In this document: positions 1-7,341 of the stretch, piece after piece
Layout of the letters: every line of letters starts with the position of its first letter
Position numbering within the stretch: position 1 is the stretch's first letter
Source: Pseudomonadota bacterium
Lineage (GTDB): Bacteria; Pseudomonadota; Alphaproteobacteria; Azospirillales; Azospirillaceae
Length of the DNA: 64,000 nucleotides
Direction of reading: 5' to 3'
Assembly: GCA_023423695.1 (NCBI GenBank)
Contig: JAFAFA010000120.1
Coordinates: 4,451-68,450, forward strand
Notes under the pieces: model-generated
Told to the model about the DNA's origin: nothing
The model's database searches: none
The model's input: the letters and a program-made list of their open reading frames with translations, nothing else
Made by a program: the position numbers and the translations under genes

Positions 1-2
1 TG

Positions 3-53
3 CGCGCCGGCCGTGTTCACGCGGGCCTGCTCGCCCCGGATCTGGTCGCCTGA
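3..53 (+). CDS. C-terminal end of an unidentified protein (partial)
   Basis: The window opens inside an open frame that reads 16 residues (ending AGLLAPDLVA) and stops at TGA 51-53. The residue mix looks like an ordinary protein C-terminus, but it is too short to assign to a family. It is cut by the window edge. The next 180 bases before rnk hold no gene I can support. Confidence 0.3.
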   Translation, partial: RAGRVHAGLLAPDLVA

Positions 54-236
54 CGCAAGGCTCCCGGACCGTCCGGGGCCATAAGCACTCCCAACACCCA
101 CGACATGCGTCCCGGATCGCCTGAAAGCGGTGGCCGGGCATCCGCGTACGATTTGCCGCCGGCTGAGGAGGCGCCCACCGGGGGGCGTGCCGAGCCGCCG
201 GAGCGTGCGCTCACCGGCAACGACAGGAATACCAGA

Positions 237-665
237 ATGCGTCCCGCAGGACTTTTCCCTCCCATCATCCTCACTGCAACCGACCATGATCGGCTGTCCG
301 GCCTGGCCGAGGCCATCGCCGATGCGCTGCCCGATGTCTACGACTATCTTGCGAAGGAACTGGACCGCGCGATCGTGGTGGCCCCGGACGAGATCGCTCC
401 ATCGATCGTCACGATGAACGCGCGCGTGACGTTCCGGGACGAGGGGGCCGGACAGGAGCGAACCGTCACCCTCGTCTATCCGCAAGAGGCCGACGTTGCA
501 TCCGGACGTGTGTCGGTGCTGACCCCGATCGGCGCGGCACTCATCGGGGTTGCCGAGAAGCAGTCCATCACATGGTACACGCGTCAAGGAGAGGCGAAGA
601 CCCTCACCGTTCTGGCGGTCGAACATGCCATGCTGGAGGAGTCGCAGGCGCTGTCCGACGGTTAA
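237..665 (+). CDS. rnk: Rnk-like nucleoside diphosphate kinase regulator / GreA-GreB C-terminal domain protein
   Basis: A 142-residue protein, close to the usual 130-140 residues of Rnk. Rnk-family proteins have a short N-terminal helical part and a C-terminal FKBP-like domain shared with GreA/GreB, and they bind RNA polymerase. Visible signs are the helix-rich segment with EAIADALPDVYDYL, then RVTFRDE, VTLVYPQEAD, SVLTPIGAALIGV and the closing VLAVE strand, the typical order for this domain. I chose ATG 237 because homology starts at MRPAGLFPP; the frame stays open upstream to 105 but that part reads like non-coding DNA. The gene stands alone, with debris downstream. Regulation is not evident. 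Confidence 0.8.
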   Translation: MRPAGLFPPIILTATDHDRLSGLAEAIADALPDVYDYLAKELDRAIVVAPDEIAPSIVTMNARVTFRDEGAGQERTVTLVYPQEADVASGRVSVLTPIGAALIGVAEKQSITWYTRQGEAKTLTVLAVEHAMLEESQALSDG

Positions 666-810
666 GGTGCCACGGGGCCGACAAATCGCGCAGGCGGGGC
701 GGTGACGGCGGCATCCGTCGCCCCAGCCGGAGTCGTGGTGGCGATGCGCGGTCGCGTATTGAGGAGCCGCTCGCCCACACATTCCACGATCAAGGACTTC
801 GAGGTGATGG

Positions 811-945
811 TCATGCCCCTGTTGCAAACCAAGTCTTAAGCTGTGACAGGGGCATAGGTCTTGCTATGAGGTAACCTTGAACGATGTGGCGCCCGCAGTC
901 CTTCAGAAAGGCAAGCTGTTCCTCGGTTTCCACGCCTTCGGTGAC
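811..945 (-). pseudogene. C-terminal remnant of an EAL-domain (c-di-GMP phosphodiesterase) protein
   Basis: On the minus strand, 44 codons ending in TGA (811-813) read as the last part of an EAL domain: EGVETEEQLAFL, then DCG and VQGYLIARPMP, the signature that closes the EAL barrel. The upstream part of the domain, including the EAL motif, is missing because the frame runs directly into the left end of an IS3 element at about 946. It is therefore a dead fragment left by that insertion. The 145 bases between rnk and this fragment (666-810) hold nothing I recognise. Confidence 0.7.
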
Positions 946-1150
946 TGGACTTGCCCGGAGAAAGTGGAGAGCCTCCATCTATGGTCCGAGGGACCAAGAG
1001 GTTTGGCATGGGTGACAGGCTTCGGCGTAAGCTGACGGAAGACTTCGAGCGGGAAGCTGTTCGGCTTATCGCAACGAGCGGCCGGACTGTCGGAGAAGTG
1101 GCGGCTGATTTGGAGATCGGCAAATCAACGCTGACGCGATGGAGATCGCA
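946..1150 (+). mobile_element. Truncated IS3-family element: left end and start of orfA
   Basis: The sequence from 946 starts TGGACTTGCCCGGAG, which has the TG start and G/C-rich pattern of an IS3-family terminal repeat. An orfA frame opens at ATG 981 and encodes the helix-turn-helix region (EDFEREAVRLI, TVGEVAADLEIGKSTL, RW) of IS3-family OrfA. After about 57 codons the frame loses homology at 1150, where a 94-bp repeat begins; a complete OrfA has roughly 90-100 residues and is followed by OrfB, which is absent. The element has disrupted the EAL gene on its left and cannot move by itself. Confidence 0.75.
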
Positions 1151-1244
1151 TGGACCGCGACGGCGGTCCCGGCCGCTCATGCGGCCGAAGCCCGACCGGC
1201 GAATGAGGTCATGTTAACCTAAAGCGAATGCAAATTCGCTTTAG
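1151..1244. repeat. 94-bp dispersed repeat, copy 1 (hairpin-rich, REP-like)
   Basis: This stretch matches 38850-38943 base for base apart from one change in the first 60 bases and a cluster of changes around 1213-1218. It contains a short palindrome (GACCGC-GACG-GCGGTC), a GC-rich imperfect palindrome around CGGCCG, and an 11-bp perfect stem at its right end. It begins exactly where the IS3 orfA remnant stops and ends inside the 3' end of the amidase gene. The arrangement is that of a REP/BIME-like intergenic repeat; I cannot tell whether it is still mobile. Confidence 0.75.
1219..1244 (-). terminator. Hairpin at the 3' end of the amidase operon
   Basis: A perfect 11-bp stem (CTAAAGCGAAT / ATTCGCTTTAG) with a 4-base loop, part of the repeat above. 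The TAA stop codon of the amidase gene lies within the right arm (1241-1243). It is a stable 3' structure suited to end or protect the operon message, but there is no classical run of T after it. Confidence 0.5.
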
Positions 1245-2188
1245 GCCGCGCCCTGCAGCGCCCAGCGTGGAAGCAGGGCATGGATGCCCTTGTGCCGGTT
1301 CACCAACTGCGTGACCCGCAGGTCGGCGGCGACGCTGCACAGGCGGTAGGCGTCCCCGGCGGACAGGCCGGTGCGGGCGGTAACCAGCGCGATCATGGCG
1401 CGGAGCGCCAGCCGGGCCGCCTCGTCCAGGTCGGGGTCGAAGCCCATCGCGATCACATGCTCCGCCGTTTCCGCCCACGGCCCGGCCAGTCCGGCTCCCT
1501 TCACCAGTTCGATGCGCAGGCGCCCGGTCAGGCCGGTTTCGACGGCGGTCAGGCAGACCTCACCATCGCCCTGGGCGGCATGGCCGTCGCCCACCGACAG
1601 CAGCCCGCCCTGGGTCCAGACCGGCAGGTGAAGCACCGCCCCCGCCGTGAGTTCCTTGTTATCGATATTGCCGCCGAAGGCGCCGGGAACGATGGAGGTC
1701 AGACGCCCGGCATCCGGCGGCGGGGCGGTTCCGATGACGCCGAAGAAGGGGCGGGCAGGGATTTCTAGCCCCCAGGGCATCCGCACCACGCCGCGCGCGC
1801 GGTCGACGGGCAGATGGACGCGCCCACCCTCCGGCACCAGATCGGGCAGCGCCCCCGCACCGGGACGGATCAGGTTGAAGCCCCAATCCTCAAGCAGCGA
1901 CACCTCCAGGATCTCGACCCGCAGCGCATCCCCCGGCTCCGCTCCGCGCACGGCGATCGGCCCCGTCATGATGTGCGGCCCCGGCCCCGCCTCCACGGCA
2001 TCGAGAACGCGGCGATGCTCCGGCCGGACGGTCATGCCATGACCGTCGGGCGGCAGATCCTCCGGCCCGCCGCTGATGGTGTGGATCGTCACGACATCGC
2101 CGCTGGCGATCTCGGCGACCGGCGGCAGCGTTCCGTCGAAGAACCCCCAATGCACGCTTTCGGGCGTCGGGGCGAGGTCGAGCGGCAT
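1241..2188 (-). CDS. Acetamidase/formamidase family amidohydrolase
   Basis: A 315-residue protein of the FmdA/AmdA acetamidase-formamidase family, cytoplasmic enzymes that hydrolyse short amides to ammonia and the acid. Family hallmarks are the opening E-SVHWGFFDG-LPPV, the GDVVTIHTISGG strand, GP-HIMTGPIAVRGAEPGDALRV, the GGNIDNKEL segment and LSVGDGHAAQGDGEV, all in the expected order; length is normal. It is the last gene of the operon, 34 bp after the amidohydrolase gene. Next to a ring-type amidohydrolase and an ABC importer it would suit release of formamide or a similar small amide from an imported N-compound; the substrate is inference. Its stop codon comes from the repeat hairpin. 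Confidence 0.88.
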   Translation of the reverse strand: MPLDLAPTPESVHWGFFDGTLPPVAEIASGDVVTIHTISGGPEDLPPDGHGMTVRPEHRRVLDAVEAGPGPHIMTGPIAVRGAEPGDALRVEILEVSLLEDWGFNLIRPGAGALPDLVPEGGRVHLPVDRARGVVRMPWGLEIPARPFFGVIGTAPPPDAGRLTSIVPGAFGGNIDNKELTAGAVLHLPVWTQGGLLSVGDGHAAQGDGEVCLTAVETGLTGRLRIELVKGAGLAGPWAETAEHVIAMGFDPDLDEAARLALRAMIALVTARTGLSAGDAYRLCSVAADLRVTQLVNRHKGIHALLPRWALQGAA

Positions 2189-2222
2189 TGTATCGTCCTG
2201 ATGAAGGAGTTCGGGAAGCCGG

Positions 2223-3689
2223 TCAGCAGCAGGGGGCGGCGGCGTAATAATGCCGCATGGCGTCCTCCAGCGCCGGCAGCGCGGCCTGGAGCGCGGCGCT
2301 ACCGCCCATGCCGGCGCGCAGCTGCGCCAGCAGTTCGCTCTGCACCGCCGCGTGGTCGATGCCGGTCAGCCGGCCACGCTGCACGACGCTGCGGCCCGCG
2401 ACCACCAGCTCGGCAATGTGGCCGGCGCCGGCGCGGGCGAACAGCAGGTCGCGCGGACAGAGGCCGTCGAGCAGCCGGTCGGAATCGAGCGCGCGGGCGT
2501 CCAGCAGCAGCAGGTCGGCCGGCTGGCCGGGGGCGATGATGCCGCCCTCCTCCCGCCCGGTGACCGCCGCGCGCCCGTTGACCAGCGCGATGCGCAGCAT
2601 CTCCGCCTCGCTCACCGCGACGTCGAAGCCCCAGCCCCGGTGCAGCGCGTTGGCGAGCCGCATCTCGCAGAGCGCGTCGTCGTCCTCGTTCAAGGCGAGT
2701 CCGTCGAGGCCCAGCGCAACCCGGCAGCCGCGCGACACCATCTCCGCCAGCGGCGCGATGCCGGAGCGCAGGCCGAGATTGGACCCGGTGTTCACCGTCA
2801 CGGTCACGCCGGTCTCGGCCAGGATGTCCATCTCCTCCGGCCGGATCCAGGTGCAGTGCGCCAGCGTGAGGCGCGGCGACAGCAGGCCGATCCGCTTCAG
2901 GTATGGAAACAGGCCCTCCGGAAACTGGCGATCCGCCCACGCGCGCTGGTAGCGCGTCTCCAGGCAATGCATGTGGACGCGGCGCCCGCTGCGGGCGGAG
3001 GCGTCGGCCACGGCCTGCAGTAACTCCGGCGAGCACCACTGCACGCCGGTCGGGCCGAACTGCACGTTCACCATCTCGCCCTCCGCCGCGGCGGCCACCT
3101 CCTCCACCAGACGGATCTGGTCGGCGGGGGACAGCGGCGGTGCGGCGGTGCGGCGCGCGAACTCCCGCCGCGCGTCCTCCGGCAGCAGGGCCAGCAGTTC
3201 CTCCGACGGGCCGTATACCAGCGGGTTGCGGTCCTTCAGCGCCACCGCGAAGGCGATCCGCAGCCCGACGTCGCGGGCGGCGCGGGCCACCTCCGCCGCC
3301 TCCTCCGGCAGCGGGGACAGCCCCTGGGCGCGGGTGTAGTGGATCATCACGGCCCCGGCCCCGCCGAGCGCGCTGCGCCCCAGCGAGGCCGCGGCGGCCA
3401 GATAGGGATCGACCGCCGGCATCAGGGCCAGATAGTGGAGCCAGACCTCCAGCGGCTTGCCCGCCGCACCGAAGGAGCTGGACCGGATCGGCCGTCCGTG
3501 GTCGTGGGCGTTGACCAGGGCCGGCAGGGCGAACAGCGGCTCCGCCGCTTTTTCCGCTCCGCCCGGCACCCCATCCGCCGCATCCAGCGCGGCGATCCGC
3601 CCGTCGCGCAGCGTCAGCCGCCCCGGCCCCCTCGTTGCGTAATCGGGACCGTCGAGCAGCGCGGCGCAGGAAATGGAACGGATCGTCAT
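2223..3689 (-). CDS. Metal-dependent amidohydrolase (cytosine deaminase / AtzA-like)
   Basis: A 488-residue TIM-barrel amidohydrolase. Metal-binding features are in order: the HDH pair after PALVNA, HMHCLE in the middle, LAHCTWI, and LGLDGLALNEDDD near the C-terminus, followed by NGRAAVTGREEGGIIAPGQPADLLLLD, the strand set that closes the composite domain. Enzymes of this group deaminate or hydrolyse pyrimidine-, triazine- and guanine-type rings. ATG 3689 is chosen because GAGG lies 6 bases before it; an upstream ATG at 3701 overlaps the preceding stop but has a worse ribosome site. It lies between the binding protein and the amidase, so it likely acts on the imported substrate. The exact substrate cannot be read from sequence. 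Confidence 0.85.
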   Translation of the reverse strand: MTIRSISCAALLDGPDYATRGPGRLTLRDGRIAALDAADGVPGGAEKAAEPLFALPALVNAHDHGRPIRSSSFGAAGKPLEVWLHYLALMPAVDPYLAAAASLGRSALGGAGAVMIHYTRAQGLSPLPEEAAEVARAARDVGLRIAFAVALKDRNPLVYGPSEELLALLPEDARREFARRTAAPPLSPADQIRLVEEVAAAAEGEMVNVQFGPTGVQWCSPELLQAVADASARSGRRVHMHCLETRYQRAWADRQFPEGLFPYLKRIGLLSPRLTLAHCTWIRPEEMDILAETGVTVTVNTGSNLGLRSGIAPLAEMVSRGCRVALGLDGLALNEDDDALCEMRLANALHRGWGFDVAVSEAEMLRIALVNGRAAVTGREEGGIIAPGQPADLLLLDARALDSDRLLDGLCPRDLLFARAGAGHIAELVVAGRSVVQRGRLTGIDHAAVQSELLAQLRAGMGGSAALQAALPALEDAMRHYYAAAPCC

Positions 3690-3697
3690 CGGGAACC

Positions 3698-4744
3698 TCA
3701 TCCGGCGGTGGGAACTGTGCGCCGCTCCTTCAGGGGCGGCAGGAAGGAGCGGTCGAAGACTTGGCCGGGCGCCGGACGGCCGGGCAGCTTGTAGGCCTCG
3801 GCCATCGCTTGGATGGAGCGTGCCAGCCGATCGTCCGACAGGTCGCCCAGCCCGATCTCGCGCGTTTCCGGGGTGATCATCATGGCGTCGAAGGCAAACT
3901 GCAAGCGGCGCTGCTCGCTCTTGGCGTCGACCAGCGGTTCGACCTTGACCAGCGTCTTCACGGCGGCAGCCGGATCGGCCATCACGTCCAGCACGGCGCG
4001 GTTGATGGCGCGCACCAGGCCTTTCACCGCCTCCGGCTTCTCGCGCGCCAGCGTCTGCGACACCATCACGCCGTTGGAGTAGAGGTCCAGCCCGTGGTCG
4101 GCGTAGCTGATCCAGCGGAATCCGGTGTCGGGATTCTGCCCCTGCTGGACCAGGTTGACGTAGCTGGTGACGTTGAAGACCAGCGAGGCGGCGACCTCGC
4201 CCCGGATCAGCATCTGTTCCTGCAGGTTGGGCTGCATGTTGAGCACCTCCACGCCGGACGGGTCCAGGCCGTTGCGCTCCAGCAGGGCGGGGAACAGGCG
4301 GGTGGCGGCGCTGCCGGCCGGGCCGCCGACCTTCTTGCCGACGAGATCCTTCAACCCGGTGATGCCGCTGTCCGCCTTGGTCAGCACCGCGAAGGGCGGC
4401 TTGTTGTAGATGTGGTAGACCATCACCGGCGCCTCGGCCGGCTTCTGCGCCGCCTGCTGGATGACGGCGTTGATGTCGCCGAACCCGGCATCGTAGGCGC
4501 CCGACATGATGCGGGTGACGGTGGCGGAGGAGCCCTCACCCTGGTCGATGGTGACGTCCAGGCCCTCCTCGCGGAAATACCCCTTCTCCTGGGCGACGAA
4601 GTACCAGGCGTGGATGCCCTGATACTTCCAGTCCAGCGTGAAGCGGATCGGCGTGCGGTCCTGGGCGGCGGCCGGGGAGAAGGGAGCGACGAGGGCAAGG
4701 CCGAGACCGGCCAGAAGGGCCGCCCGGCGGGTGATGGTGTGCAT
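3698..4744 (-). CDS. ABC transporter substrate-binding protein, NMT1/THI5-like (copy 1)
   Basis: A 348-residue periplasmic binding protein with a signal sequence (basic start, hydrophobic LLAGLGLALVAPFSPAAAQ, cleavage near AAAQ). The mature protein opens with IRFTLDWKYQGIHAW and VAQEKGYFREEGLDVTIDQG, the N-terminal signature of the NMT1/THI5-like (ThiY, SsuA, TauA) group, which carry pyrimidines, sulfonates and related small molecules. ATG 4744 has GGAG 7 bases upstream and removes six unneeded residues. It is a paralogue of 7342-8394, sharing W-KYQG, EEGL-VTIDQGEGS, YDAGFGDIN and LYSN. It follows the permease by 66 bp. Confidence 0.88.
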   Translation of the reverse strand: MHTITRRAALLAGLGLALVAPFSPAAAQDRTPIRFTLDWKYQGIHAWYFVAQEKGYFREEGLDVTIDQGEGSSATVTRIMSGAYDAGFGDINAVIQQAAQKPAEAPVMVYHIYNKPPFAVLTKADSGITGLKDLVGKKVGGPAGSAATRLFPALLERNGLDPSGVEVLNMQPNLQEQMLIRGEVAASLVFNVTSYVNLVQQGQNPDTGFRWISYADHGLDLYSNGVMVSQTLAREKPEAVKGLVRAINRAVLDVMADPAAAVKTLVKVEPLVDAKSEQRRLQFAFDAMMITPETREIGLGDLSDDRLARSIQAMAEAYKLPGRPAPGQVFDRSFLPPLKERRTVPTAG

Positions 4745-4810
4745 GCCGATACTCCATGCCATGAGGTGGGGCGCCGATGGGGCGATGGGAGAGGGGAGGG
4801 CGGGGAATCG

Positions 4811-5584
4811 TCACCCCGTCGCGAACTCGGTCTTGCGGCTGGCCCAGCCGGTGACGCGGCGCTCGATCAGCGAGAAGACCACGTAGAGCGCGATGCCCAG
4901 ACCGGCCAGGATGAACAGCCCGGCGAAGACCAGGGGGACGTTGAAGTTGGAGGAGGCGAGCAGCATCATGTTGCCGACGCCGCGGTTGGAGGCCACCGTC
5001 TCCGAGATCACCGTCCCGACGAAGGACAGGGTGACGGCCACCTTCAGCGACGCGAAGAAATAGGGCATCGCACGCGGCAGCCCGACATTCAGCAGGATGT
5101 CGCGCTTCGACGCCTTCAAGGTGCGCAGCACGTCCTCAAGCTCCGGCTCGGTCGTGGCGAGGCCGGTCGCCATGTTCACCACCACCGGGAAGATCGAGAT
5201 GACCATGGAGGTCAGCACCGCCGGCATCGTGCCGGACCCGAACCACAGGACGAAGATCGGCACCACCGCCACCTTGGGGATGGAGGAGAAGCCGACCAGC
5301 AGCGGGAAGGCGACGTTGTAGGCCAGACGGGAGGAGCCGATCAGCAGCCCGATCACCACCCCGGTCCCGACGCCCAGCGCGAAGCCCACCAGCGTGGTGT
5401 AGAGCGTCTGCACCGCGTGCGGCATCAGGGCCGGCCAGCGGTCGACCAGCGTGACGACGATCTGGCTCGGCCGCGGCAGGATGATCTCGCGGATGCCGAA
5501 GACGAGGCAGGAAACCTCCCAGAGGATGAAGACGCCGGCGATGAGGAAGACGGAGGCCAGCTTCTCACGGTTCACGGCGGTCAT
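4811..5584 (-). CDS. ABC transporter permease (SsuC/TauC/ThiX type)
   Basis: A 257-residue inner-membrane protein with about six hydrophobic segments and the BPD_transp_1 cytoplasmic loop (LEDVLRTLKASKRDILLNVGLPRAMPYFFASL), which contacts the ATPase. An EXPER-like start (ILPRPSQIVVTL) is typical of this permease group. ATG 5584 overlaps the ATPase stop by 4 bp, showing translational coupling; the frame is open far upstream but that part is read out of phase from the ATPase gene. It forms one importer with 5581-6462 and the two binding proteins. Confidence 0.9.
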   Translation of the reverse strand: MTAVNREKLASVFLIAGVFILWEVSCLVFGIREIILPRPSQIVVTLVDRWPALMPHAVQTLYTTLVGFALGVGTGVVIGLLIGSSRLAYNVAFPLLVGFSSIPKVAVVPIFVLWFGSGTMPAVLTSMVISIFPVVVNMATGLATTEPELEDVLRTLKASKRDILLNVGLPRAMPYFFASLKVAVTLSFVGTVISETVASNRGVGNMMLLASSNFNVPLVFAGLFILAGLGIALYVVFSLIERRVTGWASRKTEFATG

Positions 5585-6462
5585 GGCTGTCCTCCCCCGC
5601 CGCTGCGCGCGGCGACGATGAGCCCGCGCAATGCATGCGTCAGGGTGGTGAAATCCGGCTGGATGGTGGTGTCCAGCGTGCGCGGGCGCGGGAAGTCGAC
5701 GCGCTCGTCGGCCAGGATGCGGCCGGGACGCGCGCTCATCACCATGATGCGGTTGGCGAGGAAGGCGCTTTCGCGCAGGTCGTGGGTGACCAGCAGCACG
5801 GTCGGCCGACGCTCCATCCACAGGGTCTGCAGGGTGGCCCACAGTTCCTCGCGCGTGAACTGGTCCAGCGCGCCGAAGGGCTCGTCGAGCAGCAGCAGGG
5901 TGGGGTCATGGATCAGGGCGCGGCACAGCGAGGCGCGCTGCTGCATCCCGCCGGACAGCTGCCAGGGGAACTTGTCCGCGAAGTCCAGCAGCCCGACCTT
6001 GGCGAGCAGGGCGTCGGCGCGGTCGCGGTACTCGCCCTTGCGCTTGTGCCGCCAGTCCTTGCGGAAGGGATGGGCGATCTTCAGCGGCAGCATCACGTTC
6101 TTGCGGATGCTGAGCCAGGGCAGCAGCGTCGGATTCTGAAAGGCCATGCCGATGCGCACGTCCTCCGCCCCGACCTCGCGCCGGGCGACGAAGACATGGC
6201 CGCTGGACGCCTTCAGCAGACCGGCCACCAGCTTGAGGATCGTGGACTTGCCGCAGCCGGAGGGTCCGACCAGCGCGATGAAGTCGCCCACGTCGATGCG
6301 GAAGCTGCTTTCGGCGAGCGCCTGGGTCGCCGCCGCATCCCGCCCGTAGGAGACGGCGACGCGCTCGAATTCGATGATGGGCCATGCCGCGCCGGGGCGC
6401 TGGAGGCCAGCCGCCGTGGTCAGTTCGGCCGTCTCGGCCGGTATGGCGTTCTGCAGGAACAT
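5581..6462 (-). CDS. ABC transporter ATP-binding protein (nitrate/sulfonate/pyrimidine type)
   Basis: A 293-residue ATPase. Walker A is GPSGCGKST, the Q-loop region is GMAFQNPTLLPWLS, the signature is LSGGMQQR, Walker B is LLLLDEPFGALD and the H-loop is VTHDLRE. These place it in the SsuB/TauB/ThiZ family that energises uptake of small organic nitrogen or sulfur compounds. A 30-residue N-terminal extension precedes the usual start. ATG 6462 begins that extension; a later start near the IIEFERVAVSYG strand is possible. It is 53 bp downstream of the SDR gene and 4-bp coupled to the permease. Confidence 0.9.
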   Translation of the reverse strand: MFLQNAIPAETAELTTAAGLQRPGAAWPIIEFERVAVSYGRDAAATQALAESSFRIDVGDFIALVGPSGCGKSTILKLVAGLLKASSGHVFVARREVGAEDVRIGMAFQNPTLLPWLSIRKNVMLPLKIAHPFRKDWRHKRKGEYRDRADALLAKVGLLDFADKFPWQLSGGMQQRASLCRALIHDPTLLLLDEPFGALDQFTREELWATLQTLWMERRPTVLLVTHDLRESAFLANRIMVMSARPGRILADERVDFPRPRTLDTTIQPDFTTLTHALRGLIVAARSGGGGQP

Positions 6463-6515
6463 GGTCGGTCCTTCCGTCTTCTGGCCCGCCGGGTTCCGAT
6501 CCGCCGGGCGCGCGG

Positions 6516-7307
6516 TCACAGCGCCGCCCAGCCGCCGTCCACCGGCAGATCCACGCCGGTGATCTGGCGCGACACGTCGCTCGCCAGGAACAGGCAGGCG
6601 TTGGCCACGTCCTCGCCGGTGGAAACCCGGCGCAGGGCGTAGTCTTCGGCGTGGCGCTCGACCGCCTCCTCCTCGCTGATGCCAAGGCGGCGGGCCATCT
6701 CGGGGACGACCTTGCCGCGGAAGCGCGGTCCTTCGACCATGCCGGGGGCGACGCAGTTGACGTTCACGTTGAAGGGGCCGGCCTCCAGCGCGAAGGATTT
6801 GGTGATGCCGCGCAGGCCCCATTTGGACGCCGAATAGGCCATCCGGCCCGCCCGCCCGCGCATCCCGAAGGTACCGCCGACATTGACGATCTTGCCGTAA
6901 CGCTGGGCGGCGAAAGTGGGCATGACGGCGCGCATGGTGTTGAAGCAGCCGGTCATGTTGAGCCTGACGATCTCGTCGAACTCAGCCTGGCTGGTTTCCC
7001 ACCCGGTCTTGCCGATGGGGCCGGAGCCGCCGGCGACGTTGACGAGCACGTCGATCCGGCCATAGGCGGTGAGCGCGCGCTCCGCCGCGCCCTGGCACTG
7101 CCCCTCGTCGGTGATATCGCAGGGGAGGACGATGGCTTCCCCGCCGCCGGCGCGGATCCGGGTCGCGACCGGTTCGATGGCGGCGGTGTCGCGCCCGATC
7201 AGGACCAGACGGCAGCCCTCGCCGGCGAAGGCCATCGTCACCGCCTCGCCCATGCCCTTGGCCGGGCCGGTGATGAGCACGACCCGCCCTTTCAGATCCA
7301 GATTCAT
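6516..7307 (-). CDS. SDR-family oxidoreductase, catalytic Ser position changed
   Basis: A 263-residue classical short-chain dehydrogenase. The cofactor motif is TGPAKGMG, the NNAG-type motif is NVAGG, the structural Asn is in RLNMTG, and Tyr158/Lys162 form YSASK. The position that normally carries the catalytic Ser (13 before the Tyr) is Gly145, followed by Thr146 (VNVGGTFG). So the enzyme either uses the Thr or has altered chemistry. The GXXXGXG loop with no acidic residue straight after beta-2 (LVLIGRD) hints at NADP use, but weakly. It sits inside the ABC operon between binding protein 2 and the ATPase, so it likely acts on the imported substrate. Confidence 0.85.
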   Translation of the reverse strand: MNLDLKGRVVLITGPAKGMGEAVTMAFAGEGCRLVLIGRDTAAIEPVATRIRAGGGEAIVLPCDITDEGQCQGAAERALTAYGRIDVLVNVAGGSGPIGKTGWETSQAEFDEIVRLNMTGCFNTMRAVMPTFAAQRYGKIVNVGGTFGMRGRAGRMAYSASKWGLRGITKSFALEAGPFNVNVNCVAPGMVEGPRFRGKVVPEMARRLGISEEEAVERHAEDYALRRVSTGEDVANACLFLASDVSRQITGVDLPVDGGWAAL

Positions 7308-7341
7308 CCTCTTAGCCCTTCATTCTTTCTGTGGAGGCGCG

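Noticed and set aside
572..874. 100-codon frame after rnk
   Set aside because: Starts within rnk in another phase, crosses the EAL remnant antisense and has random composition.
3635..6139. An 834-codon open frame on the plus strand
   Set aside because: It runs antisense to the amidohydrolase, binding-protein, permease and ATPase genes, which have clear domains; the product is low-complexity (His, Gln, Gly, Asp rich), a GC-rich shadow.
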